Numbered from the stretch's first letter, positions 24,662 to 33,508 are shown. The stretch: DNA of 64,000 bases from Clostridiales bacterium (GCA_022508305.1 JAFLVM010000001.1:561347-625346), one strand, 5' to 3'. Notes: generated from the letters alone by a model not told the origin. Numbers and translations: made by a program.

Positions 24662-25309
24662 CTAATGGTCGATATCCACAGTAGTCAGTTGTTCATTAAG
24701 CGTAAAGGAGCAAAAGTCTTGCGTGTCAAAGGCTATCAAGCCGCAGTTGCGAATTGTGATGTGTTTGTAGCGGTCTGTGTTGACGGGGTGATTGCCCAAC
24801 ATGATATTTGCAAGCAATATCATCAATGAGTTGGAACACACCAACAGCGAATCCCTGTCTTTGGGTAGGTTGGCGATGATATCCAATCCCCTTTGCCAAA
24901 AGTCTAGATACGGCTCCATTTGCGGTACTTTGAGCTGTTTAATGTCAATTTCGCGAGCTCGCCACTTTTCGAATAGCCTTTGCACCTCGGGATATCTTTG
25001 CGTAAGCTCCTGTTCGGATAGCCCATCCGCAACCCCCAGGTTCAGCGGTCGGAATATAATTGGTTTACCAACGGTTATCCCCAGTTGTTGAGCAAGTATT
25101 GCCGCCGTGGCGTTAGTGTGAAAGCTGGACGACGTGATTAGATTGAGATTGTTGCAGTCCAAACATTGATTGAGCTGTTGCGACAGTTCTATTGTCTGTT
25201 GCACACCACGCTCCGTCAACTTTTCCCCTTTGCCGCCGTGAATCTTTTTGATATTTTTGTCCGACTCGGCGTGGCGAATCAGCACTACCTTATACTGTGT
25301 ATTTTTCAT
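24662..25309 (-). CDS. Histidine-phosphatase (phosphoglycerate-mutase-like) family protein with degenerate active site
   Basis: The 215-aa protein has the family's first motif LIRHAES (Arg12, His13, Glu15) and LTERG. Two other core positions are changed: the region normally S-S-x-x-x-R-A-x-x-T-A reads SSSFHTNATAA, lacking the Arg, and the second catalytic His (usually V-S-H-G) is Asn160 in VCSNS. It may therefore be a binding protein or have altered chemistry rather than be a standard phosphatase. It is the last gene of the six-gene operon and starts 20 nt inside the alpha/beta hydrolase gene. Confidence 0.8.
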   Translation of the reverse strand: MKNTQYKVVLIRHAESDKNIKKIHGGKGEKLTERGVQQTIELSQQLNQCLDCNNLNLITSSSFHTNATAAILAQQLGITVGKPIIFRPLNLGVADGLSEQELTQRYPEVQRLFEKWRAREIDIKQLKVPQMEPYLDFWQRGLDIIANLPKDRDSLLVCSNSLMILLANIMLGNHPVNTDRYKHITIRNCGLIAFDTQDFCSFTLNEQLTTVDIDH

Positions 25310-26051
25310 CCTGCAATAGCTCCAAAATTATGGAGGAAATTTCATCATGCGTTTGCAAAAAATTGTGATCGGCGCCCGCAAGCGTTATCAGGTTGATTCT
25401 ATCCGCTCGACAAAAGGTTTCCTTGTTGCATTCCAAAGGTATGTATTGGTCCTCCTCCGGGAGTATCACATTGATTGTAATGGGCGTGGCATTGACGCTT
25501 GCAATGAAATCCTGCTGAGTGTTTTCGGCAAAAAACGAGTAATCGGCGTACAGTCCCTTGCGGTAGGTGTACTTGGCGTTGACCAGTTCCTTGAGTTTGT
25601 CATCGTCGAACAGCTTGTTCATGATGACGTCGTTGGAGTAAAATGGTGCAAGAAAGATTACTTCCCTGAATGCATCTTGATTGGACAAAACACGAGCTAA
25701 CGTGAGGTTACAGCCCAAGCAATGAGCAATGACGATTACTCGCTTGTTGTGGTGTTGCTTGCGAACGTAGTTGATGATTGTCTCAACGTCATCAACGTGG
25801 TCGCCAAACTTGATGTTGGAAATATCCCCGTCGCTTTCGCCCATTCCGCTCAAATCGAACCTGTACACATTGTACCCGCGGCTAGACAGAAAGTTAGATA
25901 TTTCCACAAACAATCTTTGCGGGCCTACTCTGTTGGCGGAAAAATACCCGTGTACAATTACTATCGGGTAAGGATTTGCCTTGCCCGCTGCGCGGTGGAC
26001 CATGCCTCTGAGGACGCCTTTTTCAGTGTGTAATTCAATGTATTTCATCAT
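25290..26051 (-). CDS. Alpha/beta hydrolase with a cysteine in the nucleophile elbow
   Basis: The 253-aa hydrolase has the oxyanion-hole motif VIVHGYF near 31-37 and the FDLSGMGESDG strand-turn. The nucleophile elbow reads A-H-C-L-G, with Cys111 where most members have Ser. A later Asp lies in LPEEDQYIP, and a His in GADHNFL. Cysteine nucleophiles occur in dienelactone hydrolases. No signal peptide, so cytosolic. The start at 26051 (ATGATGAAATAC) overlaps the kinase stop as ATGA. The substrate is probably an ester or thioester made or used by the neighbouring enzymes (inference). Confidence 0.85.
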   Translation of the reverse strand: MMKYIELHTEKGVLRGMVHRAAGKANPYPIVIVHGYFSANRVGPQRLFVEISNFLSSRGYNVYRFDLSGMGESDGDISNIKFGDHVDDVETIINYVRKQHHNKRVIVIAHCLGCNLTLARVLSNQDAFREVIFLAPFYSNDVIMNKLFDDDKLKELVNAKYTYRKGLYADYSFFAENTQQDFIASVNATPITINVILPEEDQYIPLECNKETFCRADRINLITLAGADHNFLQTHDEISSIILELLQDEKYTV

Positions 26052-26746
26052 AACAAATGTGTGTATTGCCTCAACCATGTGGGCGGATTGTCCACAAGGT
26101 AACGTGCAGTTGAATCCTTGTAACAGGTGAGTGTGGGTGTGTAGGTTGTGTCAATCCCGACAAAGACGTCAGACAAATTTATCAACCACTCCATGCTGTC
26201 CAAGCTCTTGCTGTATCTGTCGGCAATGAAGTCGGACGGCACGTAGTGAAAGCCTTCGTTCGCTCGTTTTAAGGAGCGTTGTTGCGTGATATCCAGGTTA
26301 TCAACACCCACAAAAATGCAAATTATCTTGTAACCACTAGCTACGCACTGCATAAGGTAGGCGTGTTTTTTTTCCTTTGATAGCACCGTTTCCCACACAA
26401 ATGTTGCGGAGTTAACTAGCAACTCGTTCAGTACGTCGTCCGTGTATTGACGGGCCTGATTGTACTCCTCTTCGAAACTTCCCTGCTTGTGAAAAAACAC
26501 CTGATAGTACGAGTCGCTACTGACGTACGGGTAACTCTGCAATCCGAAATTGCGTATAAAGTTGTAGGATACTACGCTCTTACCTGTGGCAATGCCACCA
26601 GTAATGAGATACAATATCTTGTGTGCGCCGCCTTTGATTGACTTGTTGCAACAGCATTTGTTGAGAAAACTGCTTCTCGTTGGGTAATCGACAATATCAA
26701 TACTATCCACAAATTTTTTTACATTGTCACAATTAACTTTTTTCAT
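26048..26746 (-). CDS. Zeta-toxin/AAA-like P-loop small-molecule kinase
   Basis: With the ATG at 26746 (ATGA overlap with the NUDIX stop) the product is 232 aa. Walker A is GGIATGKS at 50-57 after a strand ILYLIT. An SSDSYY block has Asp78 at the substrate position, and ETVLSKE follows. The zeta-type block RANEGFHYVPSDFIADRYSKSLDSM corresponds to the RxxxGGHxVP...RRFxRSLxNL region of zeta/UDP-GlcNAc kinases. It probably phosphorylates a sugar nucleotide or related metabolite. The 55-residue upstream extension of the open frame is rejected because it lies inside the NUDIX gene. Confidence 0.82.
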   Translation of the reverse strand: MKKVNCDNVKKFVDSIDIVDYPTRSSFLNKCCCNKSIKGGAHKILYLITGGIATGKSVVSYNFIRNFGLQSYPYVSSDSYYQVFFHKQGSFEEEYNQARQYTDDVLNELLVNSATFVWETVLSKEKKHAYLMQCVASGYKIICIFVGVDNLDITQQRSLKRANEGFHYVPSDFIADRYSKSLDSMEWLINLSDVFVGIDTTYTPTLTCYKDSTARYLVDNPPTWLRQYTHLL

Positions 26747-27384
26747 ATCGCCAAATACTTTTTGCCTTCGAAGTATCTTTCCGCCATGATGAAAATCTTG
26801 AGGTAGTACGGATCCAGCCTTGGTATAAAGTCGCTGTAGCGGATATTTGTAGTGACAACCTTTTTGCGACCGTGTTCCACAACCAAAGCTTTGCACAAGA
26901 TACTGTCGCATTCGCCGCTAAGCAAATGCAACCCCTCGTTAAGCTCGATTTCCACCAAGGCGCTGACCTCCTCCTCCTGAAGGGTGTGATCGATTAGCGG
27001 TGTGTTGTCTTCAAGCAATACCACATGGCAAAATTCCCTGTTGCATTTCTTGCCTGGTACGCCGCTTGCGGATATACGTATTCCCAAATTGGTCATCTTG
27101 GAGCGCTGCGGATTAATGCCCAGCTCTTCCTGTACTTCCCTGACGCCGTCCTCGGCGCTTTCGCCAGCAAGTAGGTGTCCCGCTGCGGAGATGTCCAGCA
27201 GGTTGGGGGCGTTACTTTTTTGGGCGGATCTCCTTTGCACGAGCACGTAGTTTTTGCCGTCGTGATGCGTCAATATCCAGCAGTGGAATGTCTGATGCCA
27301 GTAGCCTAGCTTGTGCACCACCTCTCTGTCCTCTTGACCGATTTTTTCAAAGTTTTCGTTAAAAATATCCAAAATTTCGCTCAT
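26743..27384 (-). CDS. NUDIX hydrolase of the Idi/YfcD-like branch
   Basis: The 213-aa protein carries the Nudix box GHLLAGESAEDGVREVQEEL near residues 68-87, with Glu-x6-Arg-Glu-x2-Glu-Glu spacing as in the isopentenyl-isomerase-like/YfcD branch. The start WHQTFHCWI and VLVQRRSAQKSNAP also fit that branch. It would hydrolyse a nucleoside-diphosphate-linked or diphosphate metabolite. AGGAGG precedes the ATG. It is the third gene of the operon, 9 nt after the membrane protein gene and ATGA-coupled to the kinase. Confidence 0.88.
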   Translation of the reverse strand: MSEILDIFNENFEKIGQEDREVVHKLGYWHQTFHCWILTHHDGKNYVLVQRRSAQKSNAPNLLDISAAGHLLAGESAEDGVREVQEELGINPQRSKMTNLGIRISASGVPGKKCNREFCHVVLLEDNTPLIDHTLQEEEVSALVEIELNEGLHLLSGECDSILCKALVVEHGRKKVVTTNIRYSDFIPRLDPYYLKIFIMAERYFEGKKYLAI

Positions 27385-27393
27385 GTTATCCTC

Positions 27394-28860
27394 CTAATTA
27401 TCCCTCTTTAATCTGCGCATTTCTCTGCGGTAAAATTTGCGTCTTTCTTTGCAGCTTTTCTTCATCTTGACATCTGGATGTCCCAAACGCTTGGTTGTTG
27501 CTTTTTCTATTTCTTTCATGCCGTCCAGTATCAACTTAATATCTTTCATCTTTACACTGTTGGCTCTGTTGACAAGAAATTTGTAGCGCCTGTCTCGTAC
27601 GGATATGATTTTACGTTGAGTCCTTACGTACGTGTCGGTGCGGTCCACGTCCTCGCAAGCTGCTGCGCCCTGTTCAAATAGGTGCTCGGCAATGGCAAGG
27701 TTGATGTGTGTGTTTGTTTCCATTAGGCTGGTGCCAAGCAGGATGTACCCTTTGACAAATCGCTCCTCATCCGGAGCCTTGGCAAGGTAGTCCGCCTCAA
27801 ACGACTCAATAGGCTCGACAAATTCCGTCTGCGAACGGAGCAAGCTGATATCCTCGGCGGAACGGGCGTACACCAGCATCATCTTTATCGCTTCGTGGCG
27901 GGCCTTTTGCAGATAGTCGTCACGTAACTTCTTGTATTCCTCTTCGTCCGTGTCGCCCATGCGGAAGTGAATGTTGGCAATCTTGGACTTTTCGATGAAG
28001 TACCTCGATCGGAAATCGTGACTCTGCGCCAACACGCTTTTGCTTTCGTCCTTGGAGTCCACTATGCTAACCATCCAGTTGCGCAACCTTTGAAACATTG
28101 TTCGGTCGTCTGGGTCATTGATTATTTCACAAAATAGGTCGTGGTAGTAATCGAAGTCCTTCATTCCGTCGTAGCACAGCGTAGGATCGTTGTACAAAAA
28201 TCCCATCAAGTCGGCGTATCTGTGAATGTTGTCCTCATACTGACGAAAGAGCGCCACATTCTTGAGTAGCTCGTCCACCTTCTTGTCGGAAAATGCGTGT
28301 ATCTGCATTCCAAGTAGGTGCCTTAGCCCCTTTAATACTAATTTCAGTACATCTTTTTCGTTGTTGTTGTCAATTGTGATCAAGTTGCACTCCAACAATC
28401 CCTTCTTAATGTTGTCCTCGGCAATGGGAATGCCCTTTTCCCCACCAAGCAGAAAGTTGGACCATCCGCAATCATCAATCAGAAACTGCGCTTTGAGTAA
28501 GTTTTTGGCAACAGTGCGGCCGTTATTGACGATTTCGTTGTCAATGGCTTCTATTACAATCTCGCCGATCTTTACCCGCTCAAAGTTGCGCCCTGCCAAG
28601 AACAACGGCCTTGACATACCCAACCCCATCTTGATTACTTCGTAGTTGCGGTTGGCTTTGATGTCGTCCTGGAGCATTCGGAGTATACTAAACTTTCTGT
28701 CGTAAAACGCAATTACCAACCAACATATCACCGTCGCCACCGTTATAATACCTGTGATGATCAGACCCAACACAAACTGATTGGAAAATATCCAACCAAC
28801 AGCCAAGCCTACGGCGCCGGTAACAATGGACGCAATTGCCGATTTAATTTTATTCCTCAT
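27394..28860 (-). CDS. Two-TM helical protein of the six-gene operon
   Basis: The roughly 488-aa protein has two adjacent transmembrane helices (about 7-27 and 30-52), then about 430 cytosolic residues predicted all-helical and rich in charged residues, without a recognised catalytic motif. A basic C-terminus KERRKFYRREMRRLKRDN follows. The start at 28860 overlaps the isomerase stop by 11 nt. The 2-TM-plus-helical layout recalls membrane effectors or sensors of conflict systems but sequence alone does not place it in a named family. Confidence 0.7.
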   Translation of the reverse strand: MRNKIKSAIASIVTGAVGLAVGWIFSNQFVLGLIITGIITVATVICWLVIAFYDRKFSILRMLQDDIKANRNYEVIKMGLGMSRPLFLAGRNFERVKIGEIVIEAIDNEIVNNGRTVAKNLLKAQFLIDDCGWSNFLLGGEKGIPIAEDNIKKGLLECNLITIDNNNEKDVLKLVLKGLRHLLGMQIHAFSDKKVDELLKNVALFRQYEDNIHRYADLMGFLYNDPTLCYDGMKDFDYYHDLFCEIINDPDDRTMFQRLRNWMVSIVDSKDESKSVLAQSHDFRSRYFIEKSKIANIHFRMGDTDEEEYKKLRDDYLQKARHEAIKMMLVYARSAEDISLLRSQTEFVEPIESFEADYLAKAPDEERFVKGYILLGTSLMETNTHINLAIAEHLFEQGAAACEDVDRTDTYVRTQRKIISVRDRRYKFLVNRANSVKMKDIKLILDGMKEIEKATTKRLGHPDVKMKKSCKERRKFYRREMRRLKRDN

Positions 28861-29659
28861 TGGCATCACCTACGCAAATAAATTTTTTAGTACTTTCCGC
28901 CGCCGCTTGGAAAAATTCGCCTTCGGAAAATTTGTTCGGATAGTAAGTTTCCCTGTCACAGTAGTATGTCTCTACCATTACTGAGGCTAAGTTGGGCGCC
29001 CTCTTCAGTAACCTGCCGACAAAGTTCCAATCGATGTTGCCCATGCCCGGCATCAAATGAAGGTCCCGCTCTCCGTCGTTGTCGTGGATGTGAACACAGT
29101 ACAATCGGTCTAACAACTTGTCCCAGTCGTATGAGTACAAATTGTGGGAGTATGCGTTTGCGTGACCTATGTCCAAGCACAGCTTGACGTTGTCGCTCGG
29201 TATCCGTTCCATTAGATACTCAACGTAGTCGAAACGCTTTATGTTTTCTATTGCTACCACAACATTATGTTGCTTGGCGTACTCGGATAAATGTGCGTAG
29301 TTGTGTACTCCAAGTTCATTCAACTCCGGAGGATTGAACCCGCTGCTTGCATGTACAATAACCGCAGGGATTTTGTTTTCAACGGCTAAATCTACGCCTT
29401 GACACAATATGGTCATTGCGTCGTGGGCGTCACATGTCCATAAAGTATTGATGAGCTTGAAGGGAACGTTGTACGGCAAATGTAACGCATCGACATGCAA
29501 CCCGATGTTTGTAACTTTCTTGATATCCTTGTTTTGCAGGTTAGAGTTGAGCGTGAGCATTACAGAGTCGAACCCCGCTTGCTTTACATGCGTAATGGCG
29601 CTTGTTATGCCGTTGTCAAATCCCGCCTGCAACAGTACCGAACAATTGACAGTTTTCAT
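28850..29659 (-). CDS. Sugar-phosphate isomerase/epimerase (xylose-isomerase-like TIM barrel)
   Basis: The 269-aa TIM barrel has the AP-endonuclease-2/IolE-type metal sites: VIVHASSG, VVAIENIKR (Glu ligand), LCLDIGHAN (Asp/His) and VHIHDNDG (His-x-His), ending with an ETYYC Glu. Members isomerise or epimerise sugars and inositols, or cleave abasic DNA; the D-I-G-H and H-I-H-D pattern favours the sugar isomerase side. First gene of the six-gene operon, 37 bp after the -10. Confidence 0.85.
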   Translation of the reverse strand: MKTVNCSVLLQAGFDNGITSAITHVKQAGFDSVMLTLNSNLQNKDIKKVTNIGLHVDALHLPYNVPFKLINTLWTCDAHDAMTILCQGVDLAVENKIPAVIVHASSGFNPPELNELGVHNYAHLSEYAKQHNVVVAIENIKRFDYVEYLMERIPSDNVKLCLDIGHANAYSHNLYSYDWDKLLDRLYCVHIHDNDGERDLHLMPGMGNIDWNFVGRLLKRAPNLASVMVETYYCDRETYYPNKFSEGEFFQAAAESTKKFICVGDANEE

Positions 29660-29696
29660 TTACTTGTACTTCTTTTGCAAAAATTTGTTATTATTA

Positions 29697-29726
29697 AGTA
29701 TACCATTGATAACCTTGCCCTGTCAA
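29697..29726 (-). promoter_or_regulatory. Promoter of the six-gene operon
   Basis: Minus strand TTGACA (29721-29726), 18-bp spacer, TATACT (29697-29702). Confidence 0.7.
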
Positions 29727-29763
29727 TATTGTACAAAAATAACGACCGAAAAACATGTATGAC

Positions 29764-29846
29764 TACAATACGTGTGAGACAACAGAGTAAATAAAAAGTG
29801 GCGAACAGCCACTAGATGAGTTATCATTGTTCTACAATTGCACCTC
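29764..29846 (+). repeat. Direct repeat R2, right copy (solitary IS left end)
   Basis: Near-identical to 23797-23878, again with TGTGAGACAACAG (from 29773) and the GTGGC/GCCAC hairpin, but without transposase sequence after it. Confidence 0.75.
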
Positions 29847-29942
29847 TAACACTGGAAGGTTTTCCGCCAGCCGTTGAAGATATACTATTTATCCTGCTTC
29901 TTAGATTTGGTTTCGAATTGCTTAATAGCAAAATCAAAAGCA

Positions 29943-30088
29943 TTTTGACTCAAAATCTAATTTGGGAAATCTTAACTATTTCGCCGCATTTTTTGCATAA
30001 AAGACGGCGAATCAGTGATAAATTTACGATTTTTTAACCATTTCCTAACTTTTCTCGTTTGCATCACGGATTTTTCCCCATTCTTCCC
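29943..30088 (+). repeat. Long direct repeat R1, right copy
   Basis: Counterpart of 20113-20259, same orientation, about 80% identical by eye. Confidence 0.75.
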
Positions 30089-30118
30089 GAACACGGAACT
30101 GAAATCCTTTACATCCTT

Positions 30119-30130
30119 TGTGAGACAACA
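30119..30130 (+). repeat. Solitary IS end
   Basis: TGTGAGACAACA, the same 12-bp terminal sequence as at 23806 and 29773 and in the same orientation. Confidence 0.6.
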
Positions 30131-30248
30131 TATATCAATTGGATTTGGCGGATCAAAAAGTTGCAAAAAATAACTTTCCCCAATGAATAATAAACTGAAA
30201 ATAAATAGTATATCCTATAATAAAACATACAATCTCGAACAATATAAC

Positions 30249-30275
30249 AAGCCGAGAGAATCACGCTCTCGGCTT
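30249..30275 (-). terminator. Hairpin downstream of hsdR
   Basis: Perfect stem AAGCCGAGAG / CTCTCGGCTT with a 7-nt loop; on the minus strand it is followed by GTTATATT, a weak T-tract. About 190 nt after the hsdR stop. Confidence 0.6.
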
Positions 30276-30468
30276 GGCGCACAAAATATATTTTGTGTAA
30301 TTTTTAACAGATTTTGTATTCCTAACCCACATCATATCGATTCTAACATCACACACTCTTACCATTTTAGCTCTGCTGATATTTGCAAGCCCGCAGGCAT
30401 CAGTGATTTTCAACCAATACTAATTTAGCTCCAGAAAAAGATTCGATTACTTACAGCAACAAATACTA

Positions 30469-33400
30469 TTAATCTTTCTTATTCCTTAAACTGTAATACA
30501 TCGCTCTTGCCATTTCTGCCATAACACGGTCATAAAACTCTTTGTTCTCAAAAAGTTTAGCAAAGCTATCCATCGATTCTGCATAGCAGTCCTCTGCTAT
30601 CTTTTCAAACTCGTCGGGGAATATGCTGCGTGCAAACATTTCCTCGTCGCTATTTTGCGCATGTTTACGCAGCTTCTTGCTATCGTGAAACATTCTGTCA
30701 AAAATGGTTTCAACAATAACTCTGTCCGCATCGGTAAACTGTCCTTGATACATCAGGTTGATTTTTTCAATTATATTCTCCAGCAAATCTTTCTTCTCAA
30801 TCTTGCGTTTAACGGACGTTCTGCTTTCTGGTTTAATTTCTGCTCCTGTGCCTTTTTTTAACTCAATAGAGCCGCTAAACGTTTCTGTAAGTTTGCTATT
30901 TACAAGAAGTATCTGATCGTCAAGGTTAATCTTCTCGTGTGGACGCTTGGGAAGCAATCTAAACAAATACTCACAGAACAAGTACGCTTTGTGCAACTCG
31001 GCATCAAACATACGCGTGATTTGCGAAACGTAAGCGTAAAAACGCAAGAAGTTCTTAAGCGCCGAACGGAACTCGTCTTGTTTGTCAGGCGCGAGACTAT
31101 TATAGCCATTGACAGCAGACTTGACGCAAGCGGTAAGTTTTCCAAGATCTTTTTCGCCTTGAGCACCCTTCTTCGTGTAAAGCGTGGCAAACTTTTCGAC
31201 GTCATCTGCCAACCAAAGTGAAAAGCTCATTGTTTTATCGTAATAGCTGTAGACTGTGTTGACATCTAATGCCCCAACAAGCTTGGTATCTTCGTAGAAC
31301 GTTTGGAAAGATTTTTCAATCACTTCGGGCGAGTTGACAAAATCCAAAACATAAGTGTCTACTTTATTTTTGCAAGTTCTATTCAGACGCGATAACGTTT
31401 GCACCGCCTTTACTCCGCGCAACGCTTTGTCAACAAACATAGTGTGAAGTTTAGGTTCGTCAAATCCCGTCTGATATTTGTCGGCAACCACCAACAAATT
31501 GTACGCATCACTTGCAAAGTAATCTGGCAATTGTGATTCGCTTATTGTCAACTGATCGGTAGAGTTGAGTTTGCTCTCGGTGTATTCTGCGCCATCATCT
31601 TTGACCTCGCCCGAAAATGCCACCAACGGGCACACGTCGACGTATCCCTTTTTCTTGCAGTACTCTTTTATTAACTGATAATACTTGACGGCGTGCCATC
31701 TCGACGAACTTACAACCATCGCCTTGGCTTTGCCATCGAGTTTAGACAACGTGACTTGTCTGAACTGCTCTACGATAATTTCAACCTTTTGTTGCAATAC
31801 GTGTTCATGATTTTTCTGATACTTGCGTATTGCCATCATTGCAGGTGTTTCATCGTATTCTGGGTTTTCCTTTATCTTCTTGGCAATCTCCCACGTGTTT
31901 TCAATAGTGCTGTAATTCTGCAACACGTCCAAAATGAACCCTTCCGCTATCGCTTGACGCATGGAATAGTGATGGAACGCCGTGTAACTTCCGTCTGGCT
32001 GCAGTTCGCCAAATAACTCCAAAGTTTTCGGCTTGGGCGTTGCAGTAAAAGCAAAGAATGACAAATTATTGTGTTTGCCTTGCGTAAGCATTTCAAGCAC
32101 AATATCGTCTGTTGCATCTACTTCTTCTTCCGTCAACTCATTTATGTCGGCGTATTCCTTGATTGCCTCATCGGTATCCGCCAAAACGGCTTTCAACTTC
32201 TTGGCACTATTACCACTCTGCGACGAGTGCGCTTCGTCTACAATCACCGCAAAATTCTTGCCACGTTGCGCGCCGACTTCCTTGTAAATGATTGGAAAAC
32301 GGGGAAGCGTAGTAATAATAATTTTCATGCCATCCTCAATTGCCTGACGGAGCGCGTCCGAGTTGTCTTTGTCCGTTATTGTAACAATTTGACCTTCTTT
32401 GTGGTCAAAACCGAGAACGGTACTTTGCAATTGCCTATTCAGAACGCGTCTGTCCGTCACTACGAACACTGACGAAAAGACGTCTTCTTCATTTGCATTA
32501 TGCAACGTCGCCAAGCGATACGTCAACCACGCAATACTGTTGGATTTGCCCGAGCCTGCACTATGTTGAATCAAATAATTCTTGCCTGCGCCACGAGATT
32601 CAACGTCGGCTATGAGTTTTTCTACTACGTCATATTGATGGTAGCGTGGAAATATTATTTTCGGCGCTGTCTTGTGCGTTACGCGCCTGCCATTTTCAAT
32701 TTTAGTCTTTTCTTCACCTTGAACGCTCACGTATCTTTGCAACAACGCCAACAGCGCATCCTTTTGCAACACGTTTTGCCAAAAGTACGCGGTAATATAA
32801 TCGTCCTCGTTTTTCGGAGCAGGATTTCCCGCATCACCAATATTGCCTGCGCCGTCAGAGCCTTGATTGAAAGGCAAAAAGACCGTCTTTTCTTTGTCTA
32901 ACCTTGTCGTCATCCAAACTTCATACAGGTCAGCTGCAAAGTAAACGAGAATACGCCGATTGAAGTTAAACAACAGCTCTTTGGGGTCGCGATCGTGCAT
33001 GAACTGCACCTTCGCGTTTTCCACGCACTGCCCTTTCAGTTGGTTCTTGAGTTCAATTGCGACAACAGGAATACCATTCAGCGACAATACCATGTCTATC
33101 GAATTGGTGTTTTGCGTGCTGTAATACAACTGGCGCGTACAAGTCAGAATATTGTTGTTGTACTTGTCAACCAACTCCGGATTGTTGCCAGACGCTGGAG
33201 CAAAATAGCAAAACCGCAGTTCAATGCCTCTGTCCTTTACACCGTTGCGCAAAACGTGAATCAAACCCTTCGATTGAACTTCCTCATCGAATCTCTTGTA
33301 CAACTGCTTGTCCGCGTTGTCTCCATACAAGTTGCAAAACCGCTCCCACGCTTTCTTCTGAGTGTTGGCAATAAAGGTCTTGAGTAACAATAGGTCTATG

Positions 33401-33507
33401 GCTTTACTTTTGTCATAAGTAGCCATACTGCCCTTGATGTATCCACCTGCTTCACTCAAAAGATACGTTTCAATATCCTGTTCAAACCGTTTTTCCGTTG
33501 TATCCAT
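30469..33507 (-). CDS. hsdR: Type I restriction enzyme, endonuclease/translocase subunit
   Basis: The 1012-aa HsdR has an N-terminal PD-(D/E)xK nuclease domain (VVAIELKNQ, Glu-x-Lys, near residue 150). The SF2 motor shows Walker A HSAGSGKS, DEAH box IVDEAHSSQSG, FTATPKPKTLELFG, KYQTGFDEP and QTLSRLNRTCK, and a helical C-terminal domain binds the methylase. It translocates and cuts unmodified DNA in the HsdR2M2S1 complex. It is the last gene of the operon, 1 nt after the membrane protein gene, with AAGGAAG before the ATG. Full length and apparently intact. Confidence 0.95.
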   Translation of the reverse strand: MDTTEKRFEQDIETYLLSEAGGYIKGSMATYDKSKAIDLLLLKTFIANTQKKAWERFCNLYGDNADKQLYKRFDEEVQSKGLIHVLRNGVKDRGIELRFCYFAPASGNNPELVDKYNNNILTCTRQLYYSTQNTNSIDMVLSLNGIPVVAIELKNQLKGQCVENAKVQFMHDRDPKELLFNFNRRILVYFAADLYEVWMTTRLDKEKTVFLPFNQGSDGAGNIGDAGNPAPKNEDDYITAYFWQNVLQKDALLALLQRYVSVQGEEKTKIENGRRVTHKTAPKIIFPRYHQYDVVEKLIADVESRGAGKNYLIQHSAGSGKSNSIAWLTYRLATLHNANEEDVFSSVFVVTDRRVLNRQLQSTVLGFDHKEGQIVTITDKDNSDALRQAIEDGMKIIITTLPRFPIIYKEVGAQRGKNFAVIVDEAHSSQSGNSAKKLKAVLADTDEAIKEYADINELTEEEVDATDDIVLEMLTQGKHNNLSFFAFTATPKPKTLELFGELQPDGSYTAFHHYSMRQAIAEGFILDVLQNYSTIENTWEIAKKIKENPEYDETPAMMAIRKYQKNHEHVLQQKVEIIVEQFRQVTLSKLDGKAKAMVVSSSRWHAVKYYQLIKEYCKKKGYVDVCPLVAFSGEVKDDGAEYTESKLNSTDQLTISESQLPDYFASDAYNLLVVADKYQTGFDEPKLHTMFVDKALRGVKAVQTLSRLNRTCKNKVDTYVLDFVNSPEVIEKSFQTFYEDTKLVGALDVNTVYSYYDKTMSFSLWLADDVEKFATLYTKKGAQGEKDLGKLTACVKSAVNGYNSLAPDKQDEFRSALKNFLRFYAYVSQITRMFDAELHKAYLFCEYLFRLLPKRPHEKINLDDQILLVNSKLTETFSGSIELKKGTGAEIKPESRTSVKRKIEKKDLLENIIEKINLMYQGQFTDADRVIVETIFDRMFHDSKKLRKHAQNSDEEMFARSIFPDEFEKIAEDCYAESMDSFAKLFENKEFYDRVMAEMARAMYYSLRNKKD

Positions 33508-33508
33508 T

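Larger units (their letters stand above)
29660..30468. other. Gene-free right border of the repeat-bounded segment
   Basis: About 800 bp with the operon promoter at 29697, an IS left-end copy (29764-29846), repeat R1 (29943-30088), another solitary IS end TGTGAGACAACA at 30119-30130, and a terminator at 30249. No credible gene was seen; short open frames here cross the repeats. Confidence 0.7.

Noticed and set aside
26747-26911. N-terminal extension of the zeta-like kinase
   Set aside because: Lies inside the NUDIX gene in another frame; the ATGA-overlap start at 26746 has the expected spacing.
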